A stretch of 64,000 nt of DNA, taken from assembly GCF_001685485.1 (NCBI RefSeq), contig NZ_BDEL01000001.1, positions 989,501 to 1,053,500 of the forward strand, given 5' to 3'. Shown here piece after piece: positions 45,882-54,595 of this stretch; positions within the stretch are counted from its first letter, which is position 1, and each line of letters opens with the position of its first letter. Source of the stretch: Formosa haliotis (GTDB lineage: Bacteria; Bacteroidota; Bacteroidia; Flavobacteriales; Flavobacteriaceae). Made by a program: the position numbers and the translations under genes. The notes beneath the pieces are model-generated. The model was not told where the DNA came from and made no database searches. It saw nothing but the letters and a program-made list of their open reading frames with translations.

Positions 45882-45991
45882 GCTTTTGTTTTCCCACTCT
45901 GCACTCTGCACTCTACACTGCACCTTGTTTCTGCACCCCATAACAGCCTTAAAGTCAATCTACTTTAGCACTGTATTCGGACTTCGAATAT

Positions 45992-46009
45992 GACTTTAGG
46001 CCTGAAGTC
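45992..46009. promoter_or_regulatory. Palindromic operator candidate before the HTH genes
   Basis: GACTTTAGGCCTGAAGTC is an 18-bp palindrome with one mismatched pair, 29 bases before the likely ATG of the first HTH gene. A second imperfect palindrome, ATTCGGACTTCGAAT, lies just upstream. Confidence 0.4.
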
Positions 46010-46037
46010 TTTTACAAATTTTCAAACCCATAATAAG

Positions 46038-46337
46038 ATGGAAGAGATTTTAAAAAGACTTGAAATTATCGAGAAACACGTATTAGACCAAAATCTAATA
46101 CTAAAGAATGTACTCAACTTCAATGAAGCTTGTCAGTACTTGGAATTATCGCAATCTCACTTGTATAAACTCACAAGTGCGGGAAGCATTCCACATTACA
46201 AACCCAACGGTAAGAAACTCTATTTCAACCGTGAGGAATTAGACCAATGGTTATTGCGTAACCGCAATGCCACTACTGATGAAGTCGAACAGCGAGCAGC
46301 TGATTATCTAATCAAAAAAGGGAGGGTAAAGCTATGA
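46038..46337 (+). CDS. Helix-turn-helix excisionase-family protein
   Basis: A 99-residue protein beginning MEEILKRLEIIEKH, with a coiled-coil start and then a MerR/excisionase winged helix: LNFNEACQYLELSQSHLYKLTSAGSIPHYKPNGKKLYFNREELDQWL. Such proteins bind DNA to help excision or regulate element genes. The frame opens at 45990, but the ATG at 46038 starts the conserved part. It overlaps the next HTH gene by 4 bases. Confidence 0.88.
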   Translation: MEEILKRLEIIEKHVLDQNLILKNVLNFNEACQYLELSQSHLYKLTSAGSIPHYKPNGKKLYFNREELDQWLLRNRNATTDEVEQRAADYLIKKGRVKL

Positions 46338-46630
46338 CTGAAATAATCGATTTATTGGTGGCACTCTCTCAGGAAGTTAGAGACCTAAGAACACGTATTG
46401 AATTGCTTAATGCAACAAAGGTTGAATACCTAAAAAATGCGTGGGTAGACAATCAGGATGTAATGCAGATGCTACACATTAGTCCACGCACTTTGCAAAC
46501 ATTCCGAACCAACGGCACAATTCCTTACAGTAAAATAAGCGGAAAGTTTTACTACAAGGTAGCTGATATTGAGGAGCTTTTACAGGCTAACTATTACAAT
46601 CCAAACTTCAAGTGTGATGGATGTAAATAG
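46334..46630 (+). CDS. Second helix-turn-helix excisionase-family protein
   Basis: A 98-residue partner of the previous gene with the same plan: an N-terminal helix (LLVALSQEVRDLRTRIELL) and a winged helix with VMQMLHISPRTLQTFRTNGTIPYSKISGKFYYKVADIEELL. Two such genes in a row are typical of Bacteroidota mobilisable elements, where one may act as Xis. Confidence 0.88.
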   Translation: MTEIIDLLVALSQEVRDLRTRIELLNATKVEYLKNAWVDNQDVMQMLHISPRTLQTFRTNGTIPYSKISGKFYYKVADIEELLQANYYNPNFKCDGCK

Positions 46631-47537
46631 GGAAGCCATATTAAGCAAAACACATTACGGCCTAAATATTTATGCCTATGTGTTAAGACAGTACTATCCG
46701 GGCGAAACAGTTCTTTCCCTTTCGGGAAGGGACTGTAACCCCACTAAAAACCCATTTAATGCAGGCAAGCCTACATTATGGGTTAAGGTAGTAGATAATT
46801 GTGCGGTGCATACCGATAGCGAAGAAGCTATTGCAGACGGCAATGTATTTGATTTTGCAGCACTTCATTTTAAGCTTTCTGGTCAGGAATTACTGGATAA
46901 GCTAAATGAAGAATTGCATTTGCGTATTGGTCAGAAAAACGGTTTTTACAATCAGGAGGAAGTAATATTTACAGAACCTGAACCCGAAATTATAAAACCA
47001 AAACCACCAGTATTCAGCTATTACAAAAAGCCTGTCACCAATGTAACACCTACAAAAGAGATAAGCTTGATAGAGGTTTACAACCTCATCCAAGGCAATG
47101 AATTTGCTACGTGTACAAGTACACTACGCAATATTCAAGATGTAAAGAAAGCCCGAAAATATAAGGCGTTTAATTTCGATTATGTCACCTTCTCAGGTGC
47201 ATTTTCAAAACGAAATGATAAACACCTCAAAAAGCATTCAGGACTTCTAACGATTGACTTTGACCATATCAGTAATATTTCCACACTAAGAGAAGAACTA
47301 CTCAAAGATGAATACTTTGAAACAGAACTTCTTTTTACATCGCCTTCGGGTGATGGTTTAAAATGGGTTATTCCTATTGAATTAACCAAAGTCAAACATC
47401 AAGATTATTTCAAGGCGGTTGCCAATTACATCCAGCACACATACAGCTTGGAAGTAGATGGTTCAGGTAAAGACATTTCAAGAGCCTGTTTTTTACCTCA
47501 CGACCCCAATGTATTTATCAATCCAAAATATTTATAG
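46617..47537 (+). CDS. VirE N-terminal (BT4734-like) domain protein, primase-associated
   Basis: A 307-residue protein of the element's replication module. The first 110 residues resemble the CHC2-like start of bacterial primases (YVLRQYYPGETVLSLSGRDCNPTKNPFN). Residues 150-300 match the BT4734-like/VirE-N domain (FNFDYVTFSGAFSKR, LLTIDFDHISN, LLFTSPSGDGLKWVIPIE). The ATG at 46617 was chosen over 46569 because the region before it is the tail of the HTH gene in another frame. It is followed directly by the DUF3987 gene. Confidence 0.82.
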   Translation: MDVNREAILSKTHYGLNIYAYVLRQYYPGETVLSLSGRDCNPTKNPFNAGKPTLWVKVVDNCAVHTDSEEAIADGNVFDFAALHFKLSGQELLDKLNEELHLRIGQKNGFYNQEEVIFTEPEPEIIKPKPPVFSYYKKPVTNVTPTKEISLIEVYNLIQGNEFATCTSTLRNIQDVKKARKYKAFNFDYVTFSGAFSKRNDKHLKKHSGLLTIDFDHISNISTLREELLKDEYFETELLFTSPSGDGLKWVIPIELTKVKHQDYFKAVANYIQHTYSLEVDGSGKDISRACFLPHDPNVFINPKYL

Positions 47538-49355
47538 ATGATGGAAAAGAAAACATTTAATCCGTTGGAATGGATGGATAATTCAAACCAACAACAGCAA
47601 CATACAGAACAGAACTACCAAACAGTTACAGACGATAATTCAGAAGTTGAAAAAGTCATTCAGAATATAGAAGCTAATCATATTGATATTGCTCCAAATT
47701 ACAACGATTGGATAAATATCGGTTTCGCTTTTGCTGATGAATTTGGAGAGTCTGGAAGAAGCCTATTCCATAGAGTAAGCCAATATTATTCAGGTTACAA
47801 CACTAAAGAATGTGATAAGCAATTTGATAATTGCCTAAAGTCAAAAGGTCAAGGTGTTTCATTGAAAACCTTTTTCTTTCTTGCCAAACAAGCAGGCGTT
47901 TCTATTTTAACACAATCCAATGAACAGTATAACGCTAAAAGTAGTAATCACAAATCAACAAAGGCTACACCAGTACAAGAATACCAGGAAGAAGAACCGA
48001 TTAAGGAAATAATGCCAACATTCCCTAAATCCTTATATCCTGAGCTTCCCGAATACTTACAACAAGTGGTTGATGTAGCTACATCAGATGAAGAAAGAGA
48101 TATTTTGCTCTTAGGGTCATTAGCGGCTATTAGTGCGTGTTTCCCAAAACTCTACGGTATTTATGACGGTAAGAAAGTATTCTGTAATCTATTTCTATTT
48201 ATTACGGCACAAGCATCCGCAGGAAAAGGACGTTTGGTGCATTGTCGTCAATTAGTAAATCCTATTCACAAGGAATTACGAGAAGAAGCCAAATTGCATA
48301 AGCAACATTTTGAGTTGGAAATGGCGGAGTACAACGCCAATAAAGGCAAAGTTGAAGGGGTTGAAAAACCAGCCAAACCACCTGAAAAAATGCTCTTTAT
48401 TCCTGCAAACAATAGTTCAACAGGTGCATACCAATTATTGGGTGATAGTGATGGTAAAGGGCTAATTTTTGAAACCGAAGGAGATACTTTGGCACACGCC
48501 TTTAAAAGTGATTACGGAAATTATAGTGATGGTTTCAGAAAAGCATTCCACCACGAAACCATTTCCTATTACCGTAGAACCGACCGTGAGTTTGTAGATA
48601 TTGAAAGTCCTTGTCTATCGACCGTCCTTTCAGGTACGCCAAAACAAGTTTCGGCTTTAATACCAAGTGCAGAAAACGGCTTATTCAGCCGCTTTATTTT
48701 CTACTTTATGAATGTAAAGCCTGTTTGGAAAAACGTATTTGCAAGCACTACTGATAACGGATTGGATGATTACTTTGAGAATTTAGGCAACCAGTTCTAC
48801 GAACTGTATAAGTTGCTCAAAACTAATGGCGATTTTCAGTTTTACTTAACCGCAGACCAACAAGAGCAATTCAATCAGTTTTTTAGCGAGATACAAGTAA
48901 AATACCTCAATCTTCAAGGGATGGACTATATGGCTACCATTAGAAGATTAGGGCTAATTGCATTCCGTTTCTGTATGCTCTTTTCAGCGTTAAGGATATT
49001 GGAAACAGGAGACACCTCTAATAAACTCATTTGTGAGGAAAGGGATTTTCAAACCGCATTGGCTATGATTAAAGTATTGGTAAAACATTCCAGTAAAGTA
49101 TTTGGTGAGCTTCCACAAGAAGAAGCCAAACCTACCCGAATGAACCGTAAAGAGAAATTCCTATACGCTTTACCACGAAACTTTAACCGTCAGAAGTATT
49201 TAGAAGTGGCTAAAAAACTAAACATTCCTGCAAAAACAGCCGAAGGCTATATCACTGGTTTTATAAAGTCCAACCTCATTCACCGTGAGCAACAGGACAC
49301 CTATACAAACCTCTCTATTGAGGAAATTAAGGATGTTGAGGAAATTAAGGATTAA
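47538..49355 (+). CDS. PriCT-2/DUF3987 domain protein (element primase-helicase)
   Basis: A 605-residue protein. Residues 40-110 are a PriCT-2-like domain (IAPNYNDWINIGFAFADEFGESGRSLFHRVS). Residues 165-520 are DUF3987, a helicase-like fold common beside VirE-N proteins in Bacteroidota elements (LLGSLAAISACFPKLYG, TAQASAGKGR with an atypical P-loop, FETEGDTLAHAFKSDYG). A C-terminal winged-helix-like part follows. With the previous gene it probably starts replication of the excised element. Confidence 0.85.
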   Translation: MMEKKTFNPLEWMDNSNQQQQHTEQNYQTVTDDNSEVEKVIQNIEANHIDIAPNYNDWINIGFAFADEFGESGRSLFHRVSQYYSGYNTKECDKQFDNCLKSKGQGVSLKTFFFLAKQAGVSILTQSNEQYNAKSSNHKSTKATPVQEYQEEEPIKEIMPTFPKSLYPELPEYLQQVVDVATSDEERDILLLGSLAAISACFPKLYGIYDGKKVFCNLFLFITAQASAGKGRLVHCRQLVNPIHKELREEAKLHKQHFELEMAEYNANKGKVEGVEKPAKPPEKMLFIPANNSSTGAYQLLGDSDGKGLIFETEGDTLAHAFKSDYGNYSDGFRKAFHHETISYYRRTDREFVDIESPCLSTVLSGTPKQVSALIPSAENGLFSRFIFYFMNVKPVWKNVFASTTDNGLDDYFENLGNQFYELYKLLKTNGDFQFYLTADQQEQFNQFFSEIQVKYLNLQGMDYMATIRRLGLIAFRFCMLFSALRILETGDTSNKLICEERDFQTALAMIKVLVKHSSKVFGELPQEEAKPTRMNRKEKFLYALPRNFNRQKYLEVAKKLNIPAKTAEGYITGFIKSNLIHREQQDTYTNLSIEEIKDVEEIKD

Positions 49356-49421
49356 TTATCCTTAGTTTCCCCGGTTTCCTCAACTTCCTGAAATGCTATT
49401 TTCATATTAAATTTATTTCAT

Positions 49422-49444
49422 TATATTTGTTTGACAAACTTGTC
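49422..49444 (+). promoter_or_regulatory. Promoter and operator of the R-M regulator gene
   Basis: TATATTTG at 49422-49429 matches the -7 consensus. GACAA-AC-TTGTC at 49433-49444 is a perfect 5-bp inverted repeat at the expected transcript start, 10 bases before the ATG. This suggests autorepression by the XRE protein encoded next. Confidence 0.5.
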
Positions 49445-49453
49445 CAAAATATT

Positions 49454-49756
49454 ATGTCAGACAATTGGAGTAAAAAATTAGGAGCAATTATTAAGGAGTA
49501 CAGGGAGGCTAATAATTTACCACTTAGAAAGATTGCGGCTAACTTAGATTTAGACCAGTCCACCCTTAGTAAGATTGAGAAAGGAGACCGTAAAGGCAAT
49601 ATCGAAATGATACCTACCGTAGCTAATCTGTTTAATTTGGATTACGAAGGCTTACAGGTCGATATTTTGAGTGATAAATTAATCGAAGAGAATCAGGAAT
49701 ACCCGCTCTTCAAAGAGGCTTTGGAAGAAGCACTTAACAAGTTAAACCGTAAATAA
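49454..49756 (+). CDS. XRE-family regulator of the type I R-M system (controller-like)
   Basis: A 100-residue protein with a Cro/CI HTH: LGAIIKEYREANNLPLRKIAANLDLDQSTLSKIEKGDRKG. A short acidic C-terminal helix follows. It lies 4 bases ahead of hsdM and so is cotranscribed. The layout is that of controller proteins that time restriction after entry into a new host. The frame opens at 49427, but the ATG at 49454 starts the HTH protein. Confidence 0.87.
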   Translation: MSDNWSKKLGAIIKEYREANNLPLRKIAANLDLDQSTLSKIEKGDRKGNIEMIPTVANLFNLDYEGLQVDILSDKLIEENQEYPLFKEALEEALNKLNRK

Positions 49757-49760
49757 TTAA

Positions 49761-51958
49761 ATGATAACAAAACAGCAATTAGGTAATTTTTTATGGGGAA
49801 TGGCAGACATTCTCTATGGTAAAGTAGAAGATTACAAATCATATATTCTAACCTTATTATTCTACAAACGTCTTTCCGATAACTATCCGTGGGAAGAAAA
49901 ACAAAAGGTTCAGGAGCTCGAATCGGAATATGGTACAGAGCTTAATGCAAAACAAAAAGAAAAGGCATTAAAAAATGCCCATTTATTTTATATCCCTGAA
50001 GGTCACTTTTGGAAAGATGTAGCAGATGCTCCTTTAGATGATAAAAACGAAAAACTGGATAATGCGGTTAAAGCCATTGCAGATGCCAACCCTAAACTAA
50101 AAGGAATTATCAATACCGTAAATTGGAATGCAGCAGCTCCCGATGGTTCTGGTGGAAAAAGATTAGATCCTAAAATTTTACAGGAATTAATCAACCATTT
50201 AGACCCTATGGATCTTTCTAATGCCAATGTGCCTTTAGATATTTTAGGTCATGCCTACGAATATCTTATCAAGCGTTTTGCCGATGAAAACAAAGGCGGT
50301 ACAGTAGCGGGGCAATTTTATACCCCACCAGAAGTGGTAGAATTAATGGTGCGTTACATTTCTCCTAATAATGGGATGCGTGTATATGACCCAACCTGCG
50401 GTTCGGGAGGTTTCTTAATCAAAGCTGCCGATTACGTTAGGGAAAGTCAAGGCGAATTAAAAGGCTTACGCCTGTATGGTCAGGAAACCATTTGGAACAC
50501 CTGGGCAATTGCTACCATGAACTTACTTTTACACGGTTTAGAGGGCGAAATCCGTCAGGGTGATACCATCCAAAACCCTAAGTTTAAAAAGAATGACAGC
50601 GAAATTGAAACCTTCGATGTTGTTTTGGCTAATTTCCCATTCTCTGTAGAAAACTGGGCAGGTAATGGTACGCCTAAAAAAGATAAAAAGGAAAGGCTGT
50701 TTTAAATAAAGATGGGTCTCCTAAATACGATTACCCGTCTAAAGACACCTATGCAGACCCTTACAATCGTTTATTGTTTGGTACACCAAACTTTACCAAT
50801 GGCGATTTCGCTTTCCTACAACACATCATTGCTTCTTTAGAGCCTGATGGTATGGCAGGCGTGGTTTGTCCTAATGGTGTATTATTTAAAGGACAACCTG
50901 AAAAAACTGAAGAAGAAGATGGTCAAAACCGTAAGGCAGATGACGACTACCTAATCCGTAGAGGTTTTATTGAAGGTATAGGAGAGGAAAACAAAAACAT
51001 CATCGATGCTATTGTAGCCTTACCTGAAAATGTATTCTATGGCAATACTATTCCAGGGGCGATTATCTTTTTTAACAAAAACAAGCCTGTAGAGCGTAAA
51101 GACAAAATCCTTATGGTTTGGGGTGCTAAAGAAGGTTGGTACAAATCAGAGCCCGACCAGAACGTGCTACGTCCGCAAGACGTCATGCGTCTTTTGGTAC
51201 AGTTACTTAGTTATGGTGATATAGAACGTGCCAAGGCTATTATCCCTTCTCAAGAGCAGCGTTTATTCGCTTTGGTAGATGATAATCTTGATTTCAAACT
51301 TTTAGAAATCAACGAAAAGTACATCGATGAGGAAACCGAATTGTCAGGTCTGGAATCTGAACTTTTACAAACCAAAAGCTATCTGGAAGCTAACAATGCC
51401 AACGTAGAACTTACCTTAAAAGACGGTACGATACTAAATGCCAACATTCACAAAGGGAAGTTGGAGCTAAGTTTAAAAGACCAACGCAAAACAAGTATTC
51501 CGGTAAACGAAAAAGGCGAAATAGAAATTCTGTTTGGTGCAGAGCAAATTATTAAAACCAAACTTAAAGCGGGGAACAAAGCTGCTTTTACTAAAGCCAA
51601 TATTACCAAGATAGAAAACCGTATAGAAAAGCTTCAAGGTATCATTGACCAAAAAGACAATGACATTGCCGAAGCTAAAGCAGATGCAGAACGCGAAAAA
51701 GTAGCCATACAGGTGGTGAGCCAGGAAATGTTAGGGGTATTTGCCGACCCTGTACTGCGCAGAAAATACTTTGCTTTGGTAGATATGGAAGAGTTAATTG
51801 AAAACGAGTTCAACCTAAACCTACCGCGATATATCGATACCGTAGAGCCTGAACCTGAAATTCCTATTGCCGAAGCCAAAAAAGAGCTTAATACGGCTTT
51901 AGATGCCGAAAAGCAAGCAGAAGCTGAATTAAACCAATTACTTGAAATCTTGAATTAA
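49761..51958 (+). pseudogene. hsdM: Type I restriction-modification methyltransferase HsdM, split by a 1-nt frameshift
   Basis: The 5' frame (49761-50705) encodes the helical N-domain (GNFLWGMADILYGKVEDYKSY), GQFYTPPEVVELMVRYI, the SAM motif DPTCGSGGFLIKAA and the catalytic-site motif as LANFPFS (usually NPPF). It stops after KKDKKERLF. The continuation in the +1-shifted frame runs from about 50690 (VLNKDGSPKYDYPSKDTY) through FGTPNFTNGDFAFLQHI to 51958 with a long coiled-coil tail. One missing G in AAAAAGGAAAGG would restore KKGKAVLNKDG. Either a true mutation or a sequencing error; the rest is intact. Confidence 0.85.
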
Positions 51959-51963
51959 TACCA

Positions 51964-53244
51964 ATGGAAATAAAAATAACCAAATACGGAGATTTTCCAT
52001 TGGACTGGAATGAATTTCGTTTGAAGGATATTGGAAATATTATAACAGGAAAAACTCCTCCAACGGATAATGAAAAGAATTTTGGAAGTGATTATATGTT
52101 TGTAACTCCAGAAGATTTAGATCAAGGAAAGTACATTCTAAAAACTTCAAGAGGTTTATCAAAGCAAGGTTCTGCTCACTCAAATACTATTAAAGAAAAT
52201 TCAATATGTGTAGCGTGTATTGGATATATTGGCAAAATTGGAATTGTAAAAGAAAAGTCTTTTACTAATCAGCAAATTAATAGCATTGAAGTATTTGATG
52301 ATTTTGATTTAGATTATGTTTATTATTTAGTGGAGTATAGCGCAAAAAGAATTGAATCTATTGCAGGAATTACGGCTGTACCTCAAATAAATAAGTCAAC
52401 ATTTGGTAAGTTTAAATTTTGTTTGCCCTCGCCAACAGAACAAACCCAAATTGCTAATGCGCTTTCCACAGTAGACAAAACCATACAAGCCACCAAAAAC
52501 AGCATTGCCAAATTAGAGAAGTTAAAAACCTCACTAATGCAAAACCTGCTTACCGGTAAAATGAAACCCGATGGTTCTTGGCGTACAGAAGATGAGTTTT
52601 ACCTCGATGAAAAGTTTGGGAAAGTGCCTAAGGGATGGATAGTATCAAATATAGGTTCATTTGGTCAAGTAAAAACTGGTAAAACACCTCCCACGGTAGA
52701 TGAAAAAAATTTTTCAATTAGTAAAGATATTCCATTTGTTACTCCTGGGGATGTTGATAATTCTGTTTACATATTAGATACTGAAAGGTATGTTACTAAG
52801 CAAGGTCTTAAATTTTCCAATTCAATTCCCAAAGATTCAGTTTGCTTCATTTCAATTGGTTCAACCATTGGAAAAATAGCTATTACAACAGAATTGTGTT
52901 GTAGTAATCAACAAATCAATTCAATAATACCAGACAAAGACAATTATTTTTTATTCGTTTATTATCAAACTATGTTTAATAGTCCTAGAATTAAATCAAT
53001 TGCAGGAGTAACAGCTACGCCTCAAATTAATAAGTCTGATTTATCAAAATTTAAACTAATCAAGCCAAATAGTTTTAATGAACAAAAATTAATCGGGGAA
53101 AATTTAATTACAATAGATGATTGTATTGTTAAAAAACAAGTATCAATTAAACATTTTGAATCTTTGAAAAAGTCACTTATGCAAAACCTACTGACTGGTA
53201 AAGTAAGAATCCATCCTCAAGAAAAAATTAAAGGATTAGATTAA
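51964..53244 (+). CDS. hsdS: Type I restriction-modification specificity subunit HsdS
   Basis: Sets the DNA target of the type I system. The 426 residues hold two target-recognition domains (about 10-160 and 225-390), each followed by a helical spacer ending in SLMQNLLTGK (near 195 and 412). The two recognition domains are clearly alike (GKTPPTDNEKNF and GKTPPTVDEKNF; AGITAVPQINKS and AGVTATPQINKS), so the two half-sites read are probably similar. It starts 5 bases after hsdM. Confidence 0.93.
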   Translation: MEIKITKYGDFPLDWNEFRLKDIGNIITGKTPPTDNEKNFGSDYMFVTPEDLDQGKYILKTSRGLSKQGSAHSNTIKENSICVACIGYIGKIGIVKEKSFTNQQINSIEVFDDFDLDYVYYLVEYSAKRIESIAGITAVPQINKSTFGKFKFCLPSPTEQTQIANALSTVDKTIQATKNSIAKLEKLKTSLMQNLLTGKMKPDGSWRTEDEFYLDEKFGKVPKGWIVSNIGSFGQVKTGKTPPTVDEKNFSISKDIPFVTPGDVDNSVYILDTERYVTKQGLKFSNSIPKDSVCFISIGSTIGKIAITTELCCSNQQINSIIPDKDNYFLFVYYQTMFNSPRIKSIAGVTATPQINKSDLSKFKLIKPNSFNEQKLIGENLITIDDCIVKKQVSIKHFESLKKSLMQNLLTGKVRIHPQEKIKGLD

Positions 53245-53250
53245 TTCAGT

Positions 53251-53379
53251 ATGGCTAATAAGAATTAAAACAATTTAGGACATGAGCAGAACCTGCAACT
53301 TACGAAAGAACAAATCAATAATGAGCATAACCAAAAGTTTTGGGTATTCTGGTTTTATGCATTTTTTTATGGCATTTAA
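53251..53379 (+). pseudogene. Degraded short ORF after hsdS
   Basis: ATG at 53251 gives MANKN and then an in-frame TAA at 53266. The same frame continues NNLGHEQNLQLTKEQINNEH and ends with an aromatic, hydrophobic tail (FWVFWFYAFFYGI) at 53379. A CAA-to-TAA change would explain the stop. It may be a chance frame. Confidence 0.25.
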
Positions 53380-53468
53380 AAACGTATTAAATGTTCATTT
53401 TCAGGAAGTTATAAATGTTGTTTATATCTTAAAATTGTTAATAAGTAACGGTAATTTGTTAAAAAACT

Positions 53469-53499
53469 TTGTATTGTGGTTTAAATGTTTGTACATTTG
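53469..53499 (+). promoter_or_regulatory. Strong Bacteroidota-type promoter of the ncRNA upstream of the Abi gene
   Basis: A TTG at 53469-53471 is followed after 20 bases by TACATTTG at 53492-53499, an exact -33/-7 pair of the Bacteroidota TTG/TAnnTTTG class. It predicts a transcript start near 53505, at the first predicted RNA stem. Confidence 0.75.
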
Positions 53500-53504
53500 C
53501 AGTA

Positions 53505-53629
53505 ACAGTACCCATTCTGCTTCCCGTAAGAACAGCAAGTGGGTCTTCTTTTTTTTAGGGCAATCCCTAACATACAGTACACCTCCTTCGCTTGGCTACC
53601 AGGCACGTTCGGGAGGTTTTTTCTTTTTT
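53505..53629 (+). ncRNA. Structured noncoding RNA upstream of the AbiF-like gene
   Basis: Between a good promoter and the Abi start codon are three stems. Stem 1 pairs ACCCA (53510-53514) and TGCT (53518-53521) with AGCA (53534-53537) and TGGGT (53540-53544). Stem 2 is TTAGGG-CAAT-CCCTAA at 53555-53570. Stem 3 pairs ACCTCC (53581-53586) with GGAGGT (53612-53617) and holds an inner GCTTGG-CTA-CCAGGC hairpin at 53590-53604. It ends in a T-rich run, so it also terminates. This matches the known pairing of AbiF/Abi_2 proteins with an upstream RNA. Confidence 0.65.
53581..53629 (+). terminator. Terminator forming the 3' end of the ncRNA
   Basis: The outer stem ACCTCC/GGAGGT with an inner hairpin is followed by TTTTTTCTTTTTT. 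It lies 39 bases before the Abi ATG, so most transcripts from the ncRNA promoter should stop before the protein gene. Confidence 0.75.
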
Positions 53630-53667
53630 ACTAAGCCGTATGCATTAATCCCTAACACTGCGTATTA

Positions 53668-54561
53668 ATGGCAAAACCGGCTAAAACCATACAAGAGCAA
53701 ATACAACTCCTCCAAGACAGAGGAATGCTGTTTCATAACGTGGCAGATGCCCCTCACTTTTTAGGTAATATAAGCTATTACCGCCTTAAAGGCTATTGGT
53801 GGGAAATGCAGTCCGATAAGGTCAATCATAAGTTCCATCCCAACAATTATTTCGAAGATATTATAGACCTCTATAATTTCGATAGGCACTTCCGTCTTAT
53901 TGTGTTCAATGCCATAGAGCGTATAGAAATAGCCTTACGTACAAAGCTAATCTACCATATGTCTTTAGCCTATGGTCCGCATTGGCATAATGAAACCCAA
54001 TATTTTGAGAAGTATAAAAATCATTTAGGGTTTAAGAGTAAATTAACCAGAGACCTTGCTAATAGCAGTGAAGAGTTCATTATTAAGCATTACGACAATC
54101 ACGTTACAGAAAATCCAGAATCTTGGAAGGCTTTAGAAATTCTAACTTTAGGTTCACTTTCTAAACTATATCAGAACTTAAATCACCAACTACCCGAAAA
54201 GGCTAAAATCGCTACAGAATTTGGTCTAAATAATCAAAAGTATTTAGCCAGTTGGTTGTTAAGTACTACGTATATAAGAAACATAATTGCGCATCACGGT
54301 CGATTATGGAATCGGGTAATCATCAATAAATACGATTGGCCTAAAAGTACTAAAGATCCGCTTTTAAGCTATACACCTAACCAATACCAAAGAAGAAAAA
54401 TATTTCCACTGGTATCAGCTATTCTATATATGAATAACAGAATTAGTCCAGGGCATCATATAAAAGATGAGCTGTTAGACTTGTTTCAACAATTCCCTAA
54501 CACACCTTTGTATAAAATGGGCTTCCCTAAAAATTGGCAAAACGAACCACTATGGAAATAA
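53668..54561 (+). CDS. Abi family (Abi_2/AbiD/AbiF-like) HEPN abortive-infection protein
   Basis: A 297-residue protein of the Abi_2 family. The N-terminus has the family text TIQEQIQLLQDRGMLF and ISYYRLKGYWWEMQ. FDRHFRLIVFNAIERIEIALRTKLIYHMS follows near residue 73. The HEPN ribonuclease motif R-x4-H is present as RNIIAHHGRLWNR near residue 211. Such proteins cut RNA after phage infection and stop growth. The gene sits between hsdS and hsdR and follows a structured RNA, an arrangement reported for AbiF toxin-antitoxin-like systems. Confidence 0.9.
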   Translation: MAKPAKTIQEQIQLLQDRGMLFHNVADAPHFLGNISYYRLKGYWWEMQSDKVNHKFHPNNYFEDIIDLYNFDRHFRLIVFNAIERIEIALRTKLIYHMSLAYGPHWHNETQYFEKYKNHLGFKSKLTRDLANSSEEFIIKHYDNHVTENPESWKALEILTLGSLSKLYQNLNHQLPEKAKIATEFGLNNQKYLASWLLSTTYIRNIIAHHGRLWNRVIINKYDWPKSTKDPLLSYTPNQYQRRKIFPLVSAILYMNNRISPGHHIKDELLDLFQQFPNTPLYKMGFPKNWQNEPLWK

Positions 54562-54595
54562 TAAGAACAATTAATAAACGAATACTATAAAGAAT

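Noticed and set aside
45895..45926. A CRISPR-like array
   Set aside because: The repeat units are seven bases without spacers and no cas gene is nearby.
53605..53667. A type III toxin-antitoxin tandem-repeat RNA
   Set aside because: The upstream RNA has three different stems and no tandem repeats, so it does not fit the ToxIN layout.
53282..53668. A 128-codon plus-strand frame before the Abi gene
   Set aside because: It runs through the promoter, the structured RNA and its terminator, has low-complexity composition and no family look. The RNA explains this stretch better.
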